Source: Stutzerimonas stutzeri (GTDB lineage Bacteria > Pseudomonadota > Gammaproteobacteria > Pseudomonadales > Pseudomonadaceae). Taken from it: DNA of 64,000 nucleotides. Under the pieces are notes generated by a model. That model saw only the letters and a program-made list of their open reading frames with translations. It was not told the DNA's origin and made no database searches. Location of the stretch: the NCBI RefSeq assembly GCF_013522825.1, contig NZ_JAAMQZ010000007.1, forward strand, positions 1-64,000. The letters run 5' to 3'. Of this stretch, positions 29,380 through 38,471 are shown piece after piece. How positions within the stretch are numbered: position 1 is the stretch's first letter; each line of letters starts with the position of its first letter. The position numbers and the translations under genes were made by a program.

Positions 29380-31353
29380 ATGCCTGCCGATACCCCGACG
29401 CCTCTGCAGCACGCTGAACTCGACTGGGACGAAAACGGCCAGCCGCAATCACGCCGCTATGGCGATGTGTATTTTTCGCGCGCCTCGGGGCTTGCCGAAA
29501 CGGCTCATGTATTTCTGCAGCCGAACCGGCTGGCCGAGCGCTTCGCCGCCCTGGCGAAAGGCCAGCGACTGGTGATCGGCGAGACGGGGTTCGGCACGGG
29601 GTTGAATTTTCTCTGTGCCTGGCGGCTCTTCGAGCAGCAGGCGCAGGCTGACACTTTCCTGCATTTCGTCAGCGTGGAAAAGCATCCACTGAGCCGTGAG
29701 GACCTGCAGCGGGCGCTGGCCCTGTGGCCGGAACTGCAGGGTCTGGCGCAACAGCTGTTGGATCGGTACGTGGCGGTGAATCCGGGCTTCCAGCAATTTC
29801 GCTTCGGTCGGATAACCCTGACGCTGATGGTGGGCGACGCATTGGAATGCCTGGGCAGCCTGTACGCAGGGGTCGATGCCTGGTTCCTCGACGGCTTCGC
29901 CCCGGCGAAGAACCCGGACATGTGGCAGCCGGAGCTGTTCGCGCAGCTGGCGCGCCTGTCCGCACCGGGCGCGACCCTGGCCACCTTCACCAGCGCAGGC
30001 ATCGTGCGCCGTGGATTGCTGGCGGCAGGCTTCGAAGTCGAACGTATCCCCGGCTTCGGACAGAAACGCGAAAGCCTGCAGGGGCGCTTCGACAGTCGGG
30101 TTCCACAGCCCGGCAAACCCTGGTTTTCCCGGCCCACCTTCACCCCGAAGCAGCGCAAGGCGCTGGTGATCGGTGCAGGCCTGGCCGGTTGCGCCAGCGC
30201 CGCCAGCCTGGCCGCGCGGGGCTGGCAGGTGACGCTGCTGGAGCGCCACGCAGAGATTGCCGAGGAAGGCTCCGGCAATCCCCAGGGCGTGCTCTACCTC
30301 AAGCTTTCGGCGCATGGCACGGCGCTTTCACAACTGGTGCTCAGCGGCTTCGGCTACACCCGCAGGCTGCTGCGCAATCTGCAACAGGGCCGGGACTGGG
30401 ACGCCTGCGGCGTGTTGCAGATCGCCTTCGATGACAAGGAAGCCGCGCGTCAGGCCGAGCTGGCCGGCGTCTTCCCGACAAGGTTGCTGCATGCGCTGGA
30501 CCGCACCCAGGCCGAACAGCTGGCCGGCGTCGAGCTGGACAACGGCGGCCTGTTTTACCCGGATGCCGGCTGGGCGCATCCACCGGCCCTGTGTCGCTGG
30601 CTGATCGACAACCCGGCCATCGAAGTGCGCACGCATCGCCATCCCGTCGAACTGCGGCGCAACGGCGAACAATGGCAGGCCATCGAGGACGGCGCGGTAC
30701 TGGCCGAAGCGCCGGTGGTCGTCCTTGCCGGCGCGGCGGATGTGGCCCGCTTCGAGCAGAGCGCCTGGCTGCCGCTCAAGCGCATTCGCGGGCAGATCAC
30801 CGGCCTGCCGATGACCGAGCAGAGCACGGCCTTGCGCACCGTACTCTGCGCCAAAGGCTATGTCGCACCGGCACGCAACGGTCAGCACACGCTGGGCGCA
30901 AGCTTCAATTTCGCCGACACCGACCCGGCGCCCAGCGCAGCCGAACACCACGCCAATCTGGACATGCTGGAGGAAATCTCCGCCGACCTGCATCGAAAGC
31001 TGCGGGCCGACAGCCTGCCCGTCGAGCATTTGCAGGGGCGCGTCGCCATGCGCTGCACCAGTCCCGACTACCTGCCGATCATCGGCCCGCTGGCCGATTC
31101 CGCGTCATTTGCCGAGGCCTATGCGGTACTCGCTCGCGATGCGCGACAAGTGCCGCAAACGCCCTGCCCCTGGCTGGACGGGCTTTATGTCAATACCGCC
31201 CACGGCTCGCGCGGCATGATCAGCGCGCCGCTGTCCGGCGAGCTGCTGGCCGCCTGGATCGACGGCGATCCGCTGCCGGTGCCACATGCCATTGCCGAGG
31301 CCTGCCATCCCAGCCGCTTCCTGCTGCGCAAACTGATCCGCGGCGCGTCCTGA
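29380..31353 (+). CDS. mnmC: Bifunctional tRNA U34 modification enzyme MnmC
   Basis: A 657-residue fusion enzyme that finishes the mnm5s2U34 wobble base. The N-terminal methyltransferase domain (about 1-240) has the SAM loop GETGFGTGLNF near residue 67 and DAWFLDGFAPAKNPDMW near 165. The C-terminal FAD-dependent oxidoreductase begins with the dinucleotide fold VIGAGLAGCASA near 264 and ends with the conserved HGSRGM. The FAD half removes the carboxymethyl group, the methyltransferase half adds the methyl. Domain order and length match the E. coli enzyme. Start at 29380 gives MPADTPTPLQHAELDW. Confidence 0.97.
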   Translation: MPADTPTPLQHAELDWDENGQPQSRRYGDVYFSRASGLAETAHVFLQPNRLAERFAALAKGQRLVIGETGFGTGLNFLCAWRLFEQQAQADTFLHFVSVEKHPLSREDLQRALALWPELQGLAQQLLDRYVAVNPGFQQFRFGRITLTLMVGDALECLGSLYAGVDAWFLDGFAPAKNPDMWQPELFAQLARLSAPGATLATFTSAGIVRRGLLAAGFEVERIPGFGQKRESLQGRFDSRVPQPGKPWFSRPTFTPKQRKALVIGAGLAGCASAASLAARGWQVTLLERHAEIAEEGSGNPQGVLYLKLSAHGTALSQLVLSGFGYTRRLLRNLQQGRDWDACGVLQIAFDDKEAARQAELAGVFPTRLLHALDRTQAEQLAGVELDNGGLFYPDAGWAHPPALCRWLIDNPAIEVRTHRHPVELRRNGEQWQAIEDGAVLAEAPVVVLAGAADVARFEQSAWLPLKRIRGQITGLPMTEQSTALRTVLCAKGYVAPARNGQHTLGASFNFADTDPAPSAAEHHANLDMLEEISADLHRKLRADSLPVEHLQGRVAMRCTSPDYLPIIGPLADSASFAEAYAVLARDARQVPQTPCPWLDGLYVNTAHGSRGMISAPLSGELLAAWIDGDPLPVPHAIAEACHPSRFLLRKLIRGAS

Positions 31354-31530
31354 CGCTGCGATTCAGCGATTCTCTGCAGCGGTTATTCCCGCCGCGCGGT
31401 AGCCACTGTTCAGCGAAAGCGACAGACAGTTTTACGAATTCTGGTTTGACCCCCAATCCCGAATTTGTTTGGGTATACCCCTGACTGGTACGCAATGGCT
31501 GCCGCAGGCAGCGCGCTGGTCCGGAAAGCT

Positions 31531-31558
31531 GAACTTCAGGTTCCGGGCATCAGTCACA
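31531..31558 (+). promoter_or_regulatory. Candidate AlgU (sigma-E type) promoter of the NAGGN operon
   Basis: GAACTT at 31531-31536 equals the AlgU -35 consensus. After 17 bases TCACA (31554-31558) fits the -10 pattern TCnnA. It lies about 32 bases before the amidotransferase start, which leaves a leader of roughly 25 bases. The operon makes an osmoprotectant, and AlgU-type sigma factors respond to envelope and osmotic stress, so the match makes biological sense. It was found by eye and has not been scored against the genome background. Confidence 0.5.
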
Positions 31559-31589
31559 CTCCCCAACGGCAAAACCGGTAAGGACTTTC

Positions 31590-33362
31590 ATGTGTGGCAT
31601 AGCTGGAGAACTTCGTTTCGATAATCGCCCCGCCGATCTGGCGGCGATTGAACGCATCACTCAACACCTCACCGCCCGCGGCCCCGACGCCAGCGGCTTT
31701 CATAGTGCCGGCCCGATGGCCATGGGCCATCGGCGGCTGAAGATCATGGATCTGTGCGAGGCCTCGGGTCAGCCGATGATCGATTCGGCGCTGGGCCTGT
31801 CGATGGTCTTCAACGGCGCCATCTACAACTACCCGGAACTGCGCGCCGAGCTCGAAGGCCTTGGCTACCGCTTCTTTTCCGAAGGCGACACCGAGGTCCT
31901 GCTCAAGGGTTTTCATGCCTGGGGCGAGGCCCTGCTGCCGCGCCTGAACGGCATGTTCGCCTTCGCCATCTGGCAGCGCGATGTGCAGGAACTGTTCATC
32001 GCCCGCGACCGGCTCGGCATCAAGCCGCTGTACCTGTCGCAAACCGGCGACCGTCTGCGCTTCGCCTCCAGCCTGCCGGCGCTGCTCAAGGGCGGCGATA
32101 TCGCCGGCGTGCTGAACCCGGTGGCGCTCAATCACTACATGAGCTTCCACGCCGTGGTGCCGGCCCCGGATACACTGATCGCAGGGATCGAGAAACTGCC
32201 GCCGGGCACCTTCATGCGGGTCGATGCCAGCGGCAAGACCCACCAGCAGCGCTGGTGGCAACTGACGTTCGGCGCGCGGGAAGACGAGCAGCACTACACA
32301 TTCGAGGACTGGCAGGAACGCACCCTGGCGGCGCTGCGTGAATCCGTCGCTTTGCGCCAGCGTGCGGCGGTGGACGTCGGCGTGCTGCTGTCCGGCGGCG
32401 TCGATTCCAGTCTGCTGGTCGGGTTGCTGCGCGAGGCCGGAGCGGCGAACAATCTGCTGACCTTCTCCATCGGTTTCGAGGACGCTGGCGGCGAGCGCGG
32501 CGACGAATTCAAGTATTCGGACCTGATCGCCAATCACTACCAGACCCGCCATCACCAGCTGCGCATCCAGGAAAAGGAAATCCTCGAACAGTTGCCCGCA
32601 GCCTTCCAGGCGATGAGCGAACCGATGGTCAGCCACGACTGCATCGCCTTCTATCTCCTGTCGCGCGAGGTTTCCAAACACTGCAAGGTGGTGCAGAGCG
32701 GCCAGGGCGCGGACGAACTGTTCGCCGGCTATCACTGGTATCCCCAGGTCGATGGCGCTGGGGACCCGGCTGCAGCCTACCTCGCCGCCTTCCGCGACCG
32801 CAGCTACGAGGAGTACGCCGAAACCATGCAGGCGCAATGGGCCAGGGGCGATTTCTCCGGCGACTTCGTGCGCCAGCACTTCGCCCAGCCCGGCGCCGAT
32901 GCTGCGGTGGACAAGGCGCTGCGTATCGACAGCACCGTGATGCTGGTGGAAGACCCGGTCAAGCGCGTGGACAACATGACCATGGCCTGGGGCCTGGAAG
33001 CGCGCGTACCTTTCCTCGATCACAATGTCGCCGAGCTTTCAGCACGCATACCGGCACAATACAAGCTGCCCGGCGGCGGCAAATATGTCCTCAAGGAAGC
33101 CTCACGCAAGGTCATTCCCGCCGAGGTCATCGACCGGCCCAAGGGCTATTTTCCGGTGCCCGGCCTCAAGCATCTGCATGGTGTCACCCTGAACTGGGTG
33201 CGCGAACTGCTGACCGATCCCAGCCAGGATCGCGGCCTCTACGACCCGGCCATGCTCGACAGGCTGCTCAACGATCCCGATGGCCAACTGACGCCGCTAC
33301 GCGGCTCCAAGCTCTGGCAACTGGCGGCGCTCAACCTGTGGCTGAGCGAACAGGGGCTTTGA
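31590..33362 (+). CDS. N-acetylglutaminylglutamine amidotransferase (asparagine synthetase-like)
   Basis: A 590-residue class II glutamine amidotransferase fused to an asparagine-synthetase ATPase domain. The mature N-terminal nucleophile is Cys2 in MCGIAGELRF, and the PP-loop is LLSGGVDSS near residue 268. It is followed by an acetyltransferase/ATP-grasp gene and an M42 peptidase gene, the recognised NAGGN set in pseudomonads. In that pathway this enzyme amidates the C-terminal carboxylate of N-acetylglutaminylglutamine. The product accumulates under salt stress. The start at 31590 is fixed because Cys must follow the initiator Met. The open 237-base leader upstream holds the AlgU-like promoter. 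Confidence 0.93.
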   Translation: MCGIAGELRFDNRPADLAAIERITQHLTARGPDASGFHSAGPMAMGHRRLKIMDLCEASGQPMIDSALGLSMVFNGAIYNYPELRAELEGLGYRFFSEGDTEVLLKGFHAWGEALLPRLNGMFAFAIWQRDVQELFIARDRLGIKPLYLSQTGDRLRFASSLPALLKGGDIAGVLNPVALNHYMSFHAVVPAPDTLIAGIEKLPPGTFMRVDASGKTHQQRWWQLTFGAREDEQHYTFEDWQERTLAALRESVALRQRAAVDVGVLLSGGVDSSLLVGLLREAGAANNLLTFSIGFEDAGGERGDEFKYSDLIANHYQTRHHQLRIQEKEILEQLPAAFQAMSEPMVSHDCIAFYLLSREVSKHCKVVQSGQGADELFAGYHWYPQVDGAGDPAAAYLAAFRDRSYEEYAETMQAQWARGDFSGDFVRQHFAQPGADAAVDKALRIDSTVMLVEDPVKRVDNMTMAWGLEARVPFLDHNVAELSARIPAQYKLPGGGKYVLKEASRKVIPAEVIDRPKGYFPVPGLKHLHGVTLNWVRELLTDPSQDRGLYDPAMLDRLLNDPDGQLTPLRGSKLWQLAALNLWLSEQGL

Positions 33363-33403
33363 CTCGCGTTGCAAGCGAGTCCACCACACTCAAGGAAAGC
33401 CAC

Positions 33404-35182
33404 ATGCAGAAGTCTCAAGCATACGGACAGCGACTGTTGCGCGGCCAGGCACCGACCTACGAACGTCTCCAGGCGCGCCTGGCTGGCGACGGCCAGGCCG
33501 AACAGCCCGGGCCGGTCACCCTGCATTGCGGCTGGGGGCGGATTCTGGTCGGCCATACCTATGCCGAGCCAGCGGAGCTGGCGGCGGACCTGCTGGGCGA
33601 ACAGGCCGGCGAACGCGACATCGCCCTCTATGTCGCCGCGCCGCATCAGGTGCTGGCCCATGCGCCGCAGCAGCTCTTCCTCGACCCCTCCGACACGCTG
33701 CGTATCTGGTTCACCGATTACCGTCCGGCGCGCCGCAGCTTTCGCGGTTTCAGCATTCGCCGGGCGCAGAGCGAGGCGGACTGGAAGGCCATCAATTGCC
33801 TCTACCAGTCGCGCGGCATGCTGCCGGTCAATCCGGAACTGTGCACACCGCGCGAGGAAGGCGGGCCGGTCTACTGGCTGGCCGAGGACGAGGACTCCGG
33901 GCAGGTCATCGGCAGCGTGATGGGCATCAATCACCAGAAGGCCTTCAACGATCCGGAAAACGGTTCCAGCCTCTGGTGCCTGGCGGTTGCACCCAGTTGT
34001 ACGCGCCCCGGTGTCGGCGAGGCGCTGGTGCGGCACCTGATCGAGCAGTGCATGGGCCGCGGCCTGGCCTATCTGGACCTCTCGGTGCTGCACGACAACC
34101 GCCAGGCCAAGGCGCTCTACGCCAAGCTCGGCTTCCGCGACCTGCAGACCTTTACCGTCAAGCGCAAGAACAGTTTCAACCAGCCGCTGTTTCTCGGTCC
34201 CGGCCCGGAAGCCACGCTCAACCCCTACGCCCGGATCATCGTCGACGAAGCGCGCCGGCGCGGCATCGAGATCGCCATCGATGACGCCGAAGCCGGCCTG
34301 TTCACCCTCACCCAGGGCGGTCGGCGCGTGCGCTGCCGCGAATCGCTGTCGGACCTGACTTCCGCCGTGAGCATGACGCTGTGCCAGGACAAGTGCCTGA
34401 CCCACCGCACTCTTGCCCGCGCGGGCCTGCACCTGCCGGCCCAGCGCCTGGCGGGCTCTGCCGAGGACAACGCCGCCTTTCTGCGCGAACACGGCAGTCT
34501 TGTCGTCAAGCCCGTCGATGGCGAACAGGGCCACGGTGTCTCGGTGGACCTGCGCAGCCGCGAGGACGTGGAAGAGGCCATCATCCGTGCGCGCCAGTTC
34601 GACCAGCGCGTACTGCTGGAAAGCTTCCATCCGGGGCTGGATCTGCGCATCGTGGTGATCGGCTATGACATGGTGGCCGCCGCGATCCGTCGTCCTGCAC
34701 AAGTCGTCGGCGATGGCAGCCACACCATCGGTGAACTGATCGAAGCCCAGAGCCGCCGGCGCCAGGCGGCCACGGGCGGCGAAAGCTGCATTCCCATGGA
34801 TGAAGAAACCCGGCGCTGCCTGCACGATGCCGGCCTGGACTACGACAGCGTCCTGCCCGGCGGCCAGCATCTGGTAGTCAGGCGCACCGCCAACCTGCAC
34901 ACCGGCGGCACCCTCGAGGACGTCACCGAGCAGCTGCATCCCGAGCTGGTCGAAGCTGCCGTTCACGCAGCGCGGGCACTGGATATCCCGGTGGTCGGGC
35001 TGGACCTGCTGGTCACAGCGCCTGACCAGCCTGAATACGTCTTCATCGAAGCCAACGAGCGCGTCGGCCTGGCCAACCATCATCCTCGCCCCACTGCCGA
35101 GCGCTTTATCGACCTGCTGTTTCCCCTGAGCCACAGCGCCAGCCTGGCGCAAGCTCAGCAACCTGAACAGGAGCGCAAGTGA
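33404..35182 (+). CDS. ngg: N-acetylglutaminylglutamine synthetase (GNAT + ATP-grasp fusion)
   Basis: A 592-residue fusion protein. A GNAT acetyltransferase domain lies near residues 115-255 (SIRRAQSEADWKAINCLYQSRG, LWCLAVAPSCTRPGVGEALV). An ATP-grasp ligase fills residues 310-575 (SLVVKPVDGEQGHGVSVDLR, FIEANERVGLANHHP). The acetyltransferase half would acetylate glutamine and the ligase half would join the second glutamine, giving the dipeptide that the upstream enzyme amidates. The ATG at 33404 follows AAGGAAAGCC, 41 bases after the first gene. Its TGA overlaps the GTG start of the next gene. Confidence 0.92.
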   Translation: MQKSQAYGQRLLRGQAPTYERLQARLAGDGQAEQPGPVTLHCGWGRILVGHTYAEPAELAADLLGEQAGERDIALYVAAPHQVLAHAPQQLFLDPSDTLRIWFTDYRPARRSFRGFSIRRAQSEADWKAINCLYQSRGMLPVNPELCTPREEGGPVYWLAEDEDSGQVIGSVMGINHQKAFNDPENGSSLWCLAVAPSCTRPGVGEALVRHLIEQCMGRGLAYLDLSVLHDNRQAKALYAKLGFRDLQTFTVKRKNSFNQPLFLGPGPEATLNPYARIIVDEARRRGIEIAIDDAEAGLFTLTQGGRRVRCRESLSDLTSAVSMTLCQDKCLTHRTLARAGLHLPAQRLAGSAEDNAAFLREHGSLVVKPVDGEQGHGVSVDLRSREDVEEAIIRARQFDQRVLLESFHPGLDLRIVVIGYDMVAAAIRRPAQVVGDGSHTIGELIEAQSRRRQAATGGESCIPMDEETRRCLHDAGLDYDSVLPGGQHLVVRRTANLHTGGTLEDVTEQLHPELVEAAVHAARALDIPVVGLDLLVTAPDQPEYVFIEANERVGLANHHPRPTAERFIDLLFPLSHSASLAQAQQPEQERK

Positions 35183-36381
35183 CCACCCGCATTCCCGAGC
35201 CTGACCTCAACTACCTGCAGCGCGTGCTGCTGGAAACACTCGCAATCCCCAGCCCCACCGGCTTTACCGACACCATCGTGCGCTACGTGGCCGAGCGCCT
35301 GAAGGAACTGGACATCCCCTTCGAGCTGACCCGGCGCGGCACCATCCGCGCCACGCTCAAGGGTCGCCTCGACAGCCCGGACCGCGCCATCGCCGCGCAC
35401 CTGGACACCATTGGCGCCAGCGTGCGCGAAATCCATGACAGCGGTCGCCTGGGCCTGTCACCGGTGGGCTGCTGGTCGAGCCGCTTCGCCGAAGGCAGCC
35501 GTGTCAGTGTTTTCACCGACGAGGGTGTGATTCGTGGCAGCGTCCTGCCGCTGCTCGCCTCGGGCCATGCCTTCAATACCGAAGTCGACACCATGCCCAT
35601 CAGCTGGGACCACGTCGAACTGCGTCTGGATGCCCATACCGCCAACCGCGCCGACACCCTGGCACTGGGCGTCAACGTGGGCGACTTCGTCGCCTTCGAT
35701 CCGATGCCGGAGTTCACCGACAGCGGCTATATCAGCGCCCGCCACCTGGACGACAAGGCCGGCGTGGCCGCCCTGCTGACTGCGCTGAAGGCACTGGTCG
35801 AGAGCGGACACGAACTGCCCATCGATTGCCACCCGCTGTTCACCATCACCGAGGAAACCGGCTCCGGTGCGGCGGGCGCCCTGCCCTGGGACGTCAGCGA
35901 ATTCGTCGGTATCGATATCGCCCCCACGGCCAAGGGCCAGGCCTCCAGCGAACATGCCGTCACGGTCGCCATGCAGGATTCGGGCGGCCCCTACGACTAT
36001 CACCTGTCGCGACACCTGCTCAAGCTGGCGAGCGCCCAGGATATCGCGGTACGCCGCGACCTGTTCCGCTACTACCACAGCGATGCCCAGTCCGCGATTG
36101 CCGCCGGCCACGATATCCGCACGGCATTGCTGGCGTTCGGCTGCGACGCCACCCACGGCTACGAGCGCACCCATATCGACAGCCTGACGGCCCTGAGCCG
36201 GCTGATCTGCGCCTACCTGCTCAGTCCGCCGGTATTCTCCAGCGACGCCCAGGCCTGCCAGGACTCGCTGGAAAGCTTCAGCCACCAGCTCGAACACGAC
36301 ACGCAGATGGAAAACGACACCCGGGTACCGGCGGTCGATGCGATTCTCGACAGACCGACAGAGGGCAGGAAGGACACCTGA
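35179..36381 (+). CDS. M42-family metallopeptidase of the NAGGN operon
   Basis: A 400-residue M42 aminopeptidase-like protein. Metal ligands are seen in AAHLDTIGASV near residue 75, HLDDKAGVAALL near 190 and TITEETGSGAAG near 223. It starts with GTG at 35179, and that GTGA overlaps the stop of ngg, so the two are translationally coupled; AGGAGCGCAA provides the ribosome site. This peptidase subfamily is found with NAGGN synthesis genes and is presumed to process or recycle the dipeptide, but its reaction has not been shown, as far as I know. Confidence 0.9.
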   Translation: MTTRIPEPDLNYLQRVLLETLAIPSPTGFTDTIVRYVAERLKELDIPFELTRRGTIRATLKGRLDSPDRAIAAHLDTIGASVREIHDSGRLGLSPVGCWSSRFAEGSRVSVFTDEGVIRGSVLPLLASGHAFNTEVDTMPISWDHVELRLDAHTANRADTLALGVNVGDFVAFDPMPEFTDSGYISARHLDDKAGVAALLTALKALVESGHELPIDCHPLFTITEETGSGAAGALPWDVSEFVGIDIAPTAKGQASSEHAVTVAMQDSGGPYDYHLSRHLLKLASAQDIAVRRDLFRYYHSDAQSAIAAGHDIRTALLAFGCDATHGYERTHIDSLTALSRLICAYLLSPPVFSSDAQACQDSLESFSHQLEHDTQMENDTRVPAVDAILDRPTEGRKDT

Positions 36382-36430
36382 GCCCAGCTGACGGTATGCT
36401 TGCCGACCCGTCACCAGGCACTCCGGAACC

Positions 36431-36661
36431 ATGCTTATTCCTTACGACCAGCTCGAACCCGACACCCTCACCCGCCTTATCGAAGACTTCGTGACACGCG
36501 ACGGCACCGACAATGGCGACGAGACCCCGCTGCAGACCCGTGTCGAGCGGGTGCGCGGGGCGCTGGCCAAGGGGACGGCGGTGATCGTTTTCGACATGGA
36601 ACACCAGCAATGCCAACTGGCGCTCAGGCATGAAGTGCCGCGCGAGTGGCTGGAGGATTGA
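36431..36661 (+). CDS. YheU/UPF0270 family small protein
   Basis: A 76-residue acidic protein, MLIPYDQLEPDTLTRLIEDF at the N-terminus and VIVFDMEHQQCQL near residue 50, which match the UPF0270 (YheU) family. Homologues are short cytosolic proteins with a solved fold but no assigned function. The ATG at 36431 is preceded by CCGGAACC. It follows the NAGGN operon by 49 bases and could be co-transcribed, though it is not a usual part of that pathway. Confidence 0.9.
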   Translation: MLIPYDQLEPDTLTRLIEDFVTRDGTDNGDETPLQTRVERVRGALAKGTAVIVFDMEHQQCQLALRHEVPREWLED

Positions 36662-36687
36662 GGAAAACTCGTAGGGCCGAAGAAAAA

Positions 36688-37110
36688 TCAGCCCAGCACG
36701 CCGCCATCCCGCTCCCAGGCACAACGCATGCGCAGATCGCGCTGGTGCGGGCTGTGCGAGCCGCTTTCGGTTTCCCAGCGGAAGGTGTGGGTGCCGTTGA
36801 GTTCGGTTTCGAGGTGGACCACCGCGCTGGTCCAGTAGAGTTCGTCGAGCAGTGCCTCGAAGTTGCGCACCCACAACGCCCACTCGTATTCCACCGCCCG
36901 ATAGCTGGCGCCGAAGTGAATCACCTGGGTCTGATACAGGCCTTCGTCCTGGCAGCAGGAAAACATTTCCCGCCCGATAAAGGGCCAGCCCTCCCCCTGC
37001 GGCAGGTTGTCCAGCGCACGGCGGTTGACGGCGCGGCGCACGCGGCACTGCTCGGCGTCGGCTGATGGCCAGTCGCGGATACTGCCGTAGACGATGGATT
37101 CGGGCTCCAC
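36688..37110 (-). CDS. Conserved hypothetical protein
   Basis: A 140-residue protein I do not recognise. It begins with GTG at 37108-37110, seven bases after a good GGAG site, and has codon use like its neighbours, so it is probably real. It is rich in Trp, Tyr and Glu (GWPFIGREMFSC, YEWALWVRNFEALLDELYW, HTFRWETESGSH), has no signal peptide or membrane segment, and should be cytosolic. The pattern could suit a small alpha/beta protein. It converges with yheU (26 bases apart) and lies 119 bases from the MFS gene. No function is proposed. Confidence 0.65.
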   Translation of the reverse strand: MEPESIVYGSIRDWPSADAEQCRVRRAVNRRALDNLPQGEGWPFIGREMFSCCQDEGLYQTQVIHFGASYRAVEYEWALWVRNFEALLDELYWTSAVVHLETELNGTHTFRWETESGSHSPHQRDLRMRCAWERDGGVLG

Positions 37111-37229
37111 AGGCTCACTCCAGGGGAAAGCCCGACATGTTCAACCAATTCTTGCCGTCATTCCAGCACCGGACCAGCTGACACCAGGCCTCACATTTCA
37201 CAGAGTGATGCAGACCACAGTTGCCCTGA

Positions 37230-38393
37230 CTAGCCCGCTGCCTGCGCACGTCGTGGCGTCAGCCCCATGGCCAGCACCGACATCGTCGCCGACATCCCGG
37301 CGAGCACCAGAAACGGCACACGGTAGTCACCGGCCAGATCACGTCCCAGACCGACCAGCACCGGCGACAGACACGCCAGGCAATATCCGGTACAGAGCAT
37401 CATCGCGGTCAGGCGACTCACCGCCAGCGGCGTACTCGCTTCATACATCGGCAACAGCATCGACAGCGAGAAGGTCCCGTTCAGGGCAACCCCCAGCAAC
37501 ATGCAGACCACCAACGGCTGAACCTGCGGCGCCCAGGCGATCAACAACAGGGACGTGGTCGCGAGCACCCCGCAGGCAGCCATCAACAGGTGCCGGTTAC
37601 CAAACCGCTGCGCCACCCAGGGCAGCGCGAAGGCACTCGGCAGACCGATCAGCATAAAGCCGCTGAAGAACGCATTGCCCTCCGCCACGCTGAAGCCGGC
37701 CTCGTGATAACGCGCCACCAGCCAGGTCGTCAGCGCGTAGAACAGCCCGGCCTGCAGCGCAAAATAGCCACTCACGAGCCAGGCCCTCGGCTGATTCCAG
37801 GGCAGTCCAGCACGGCTTTCGCTGGGCGCTTCCGGCTGGTTTGGCAAGCGCAGCCAGATCAACAGGGCCAGCACGGCAGGAATCGCCCACAGAGCCAGCG
37901 CCCAGCTCCAGCGCCCTCCCAGCCACTGCATCGCCGGCGCGGTCAGCACCACGCCGAGGGTGCCGCCGATGGCCATGCTCAGGGAATAGAAGGCTGCAGT
38001 CTGGCCCATGCGATCAAGGAAATAGCGCTTGATGAAGCCCGACAGCAGCGGCCCGGCGACCGCGATGCCGGCACCAACCATGGCCGCCGTGACGATCAGC
38101 AGTACCGCGTTGTCACCCAGAACACGCAGCGCCAGGGCCACGGCGATCAGCCCCAGGCAACCGGCAATGGTCCGTTCCAGCCCGAAACGCACCGCAAGGC
38201 GTGGCGCCGTTGGCGCAAGCAGGCCCATCAACAGCACCGGCAGAGCGGTGGTCAGGCTGACCAGGCCGCGACTGAGGTCAAGCGCCTCGGCGACACGCTC
38301 GATCAGCGGCGCAAAGGAGGTGATACCAGGGCGAAGATTGATGGCGGCGAGCACCAGAGCCAGCATGAGCAGCCAGCGGGATGGGTTGTTCAC
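37230..38393 (-). CDS. MFS transporter, CynX/NimT-like
   Basis: A 387-residue permease with about twelve hydrophobic helices. The opening LALVLAAINLRPGITSFAPL and the helix-2 region SLTTALPVLLMGLLAPTAPRLAVRFGLERTI, read in parts, are characteristic of the CynX/NimT (cyanate and nitroimidazole) branch of the major facilitator superfamily. The substrate is not predictable. The start MNNPSRWLLMLAL at 38393 matches the family. It stands alone, 78 bases from the SDR gene on the same strand. Confidence 0.85.
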   Translation of the reverse strand: MNNPSRWLLMLALVLAAINLRPGITSFAPLIERVAEALDLSRGLVSLTTALPVLLMGLLAPTAPRLAVRFGLERTIAGCLGLIAVALALRVLGDNAVLLIVTAAMVGAGIAVAGPLLSGFIKRYFLDRMGQTAAFYSLSMAIGGTLGVVLTAPAMQWLGGRWSWALALWAIPAVLALLIWLRLPNQPEAPSESRAGLPWNQPRAWLVSGYFALQAGLFYALTTWLVARYHEAGFSVAEGNAFFSGFMLIGLPSAFALPWVAQRFGNRHLLMAACGVLATTSLLLIAWAPQVQPLVVCMLLGVALNGTFSLSMLLPMYEASTPLAVSRLTAMMLCTGYCLACLSPVLVGLGRDLAGDYRVPFLVLAGMSATMSVLAMGLTPRRAQAAG

Positions 38394-38471
38394 AGTGCAT
38401 CCTGAAGCGGACCGGGAGCGGGTCGGTCACCCTACCCCCGCCCCTCCGTTCGATCAAGCCTTTTGGACTCG

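Noticed and set aside
31445..31478. Sigma-70 promoter TTGACC ... TATACC before the NAGGN operon
   Set aside because: The spacing is 22 bases, too long for sigma-70; the AlgU-like pair further downstream fits better.
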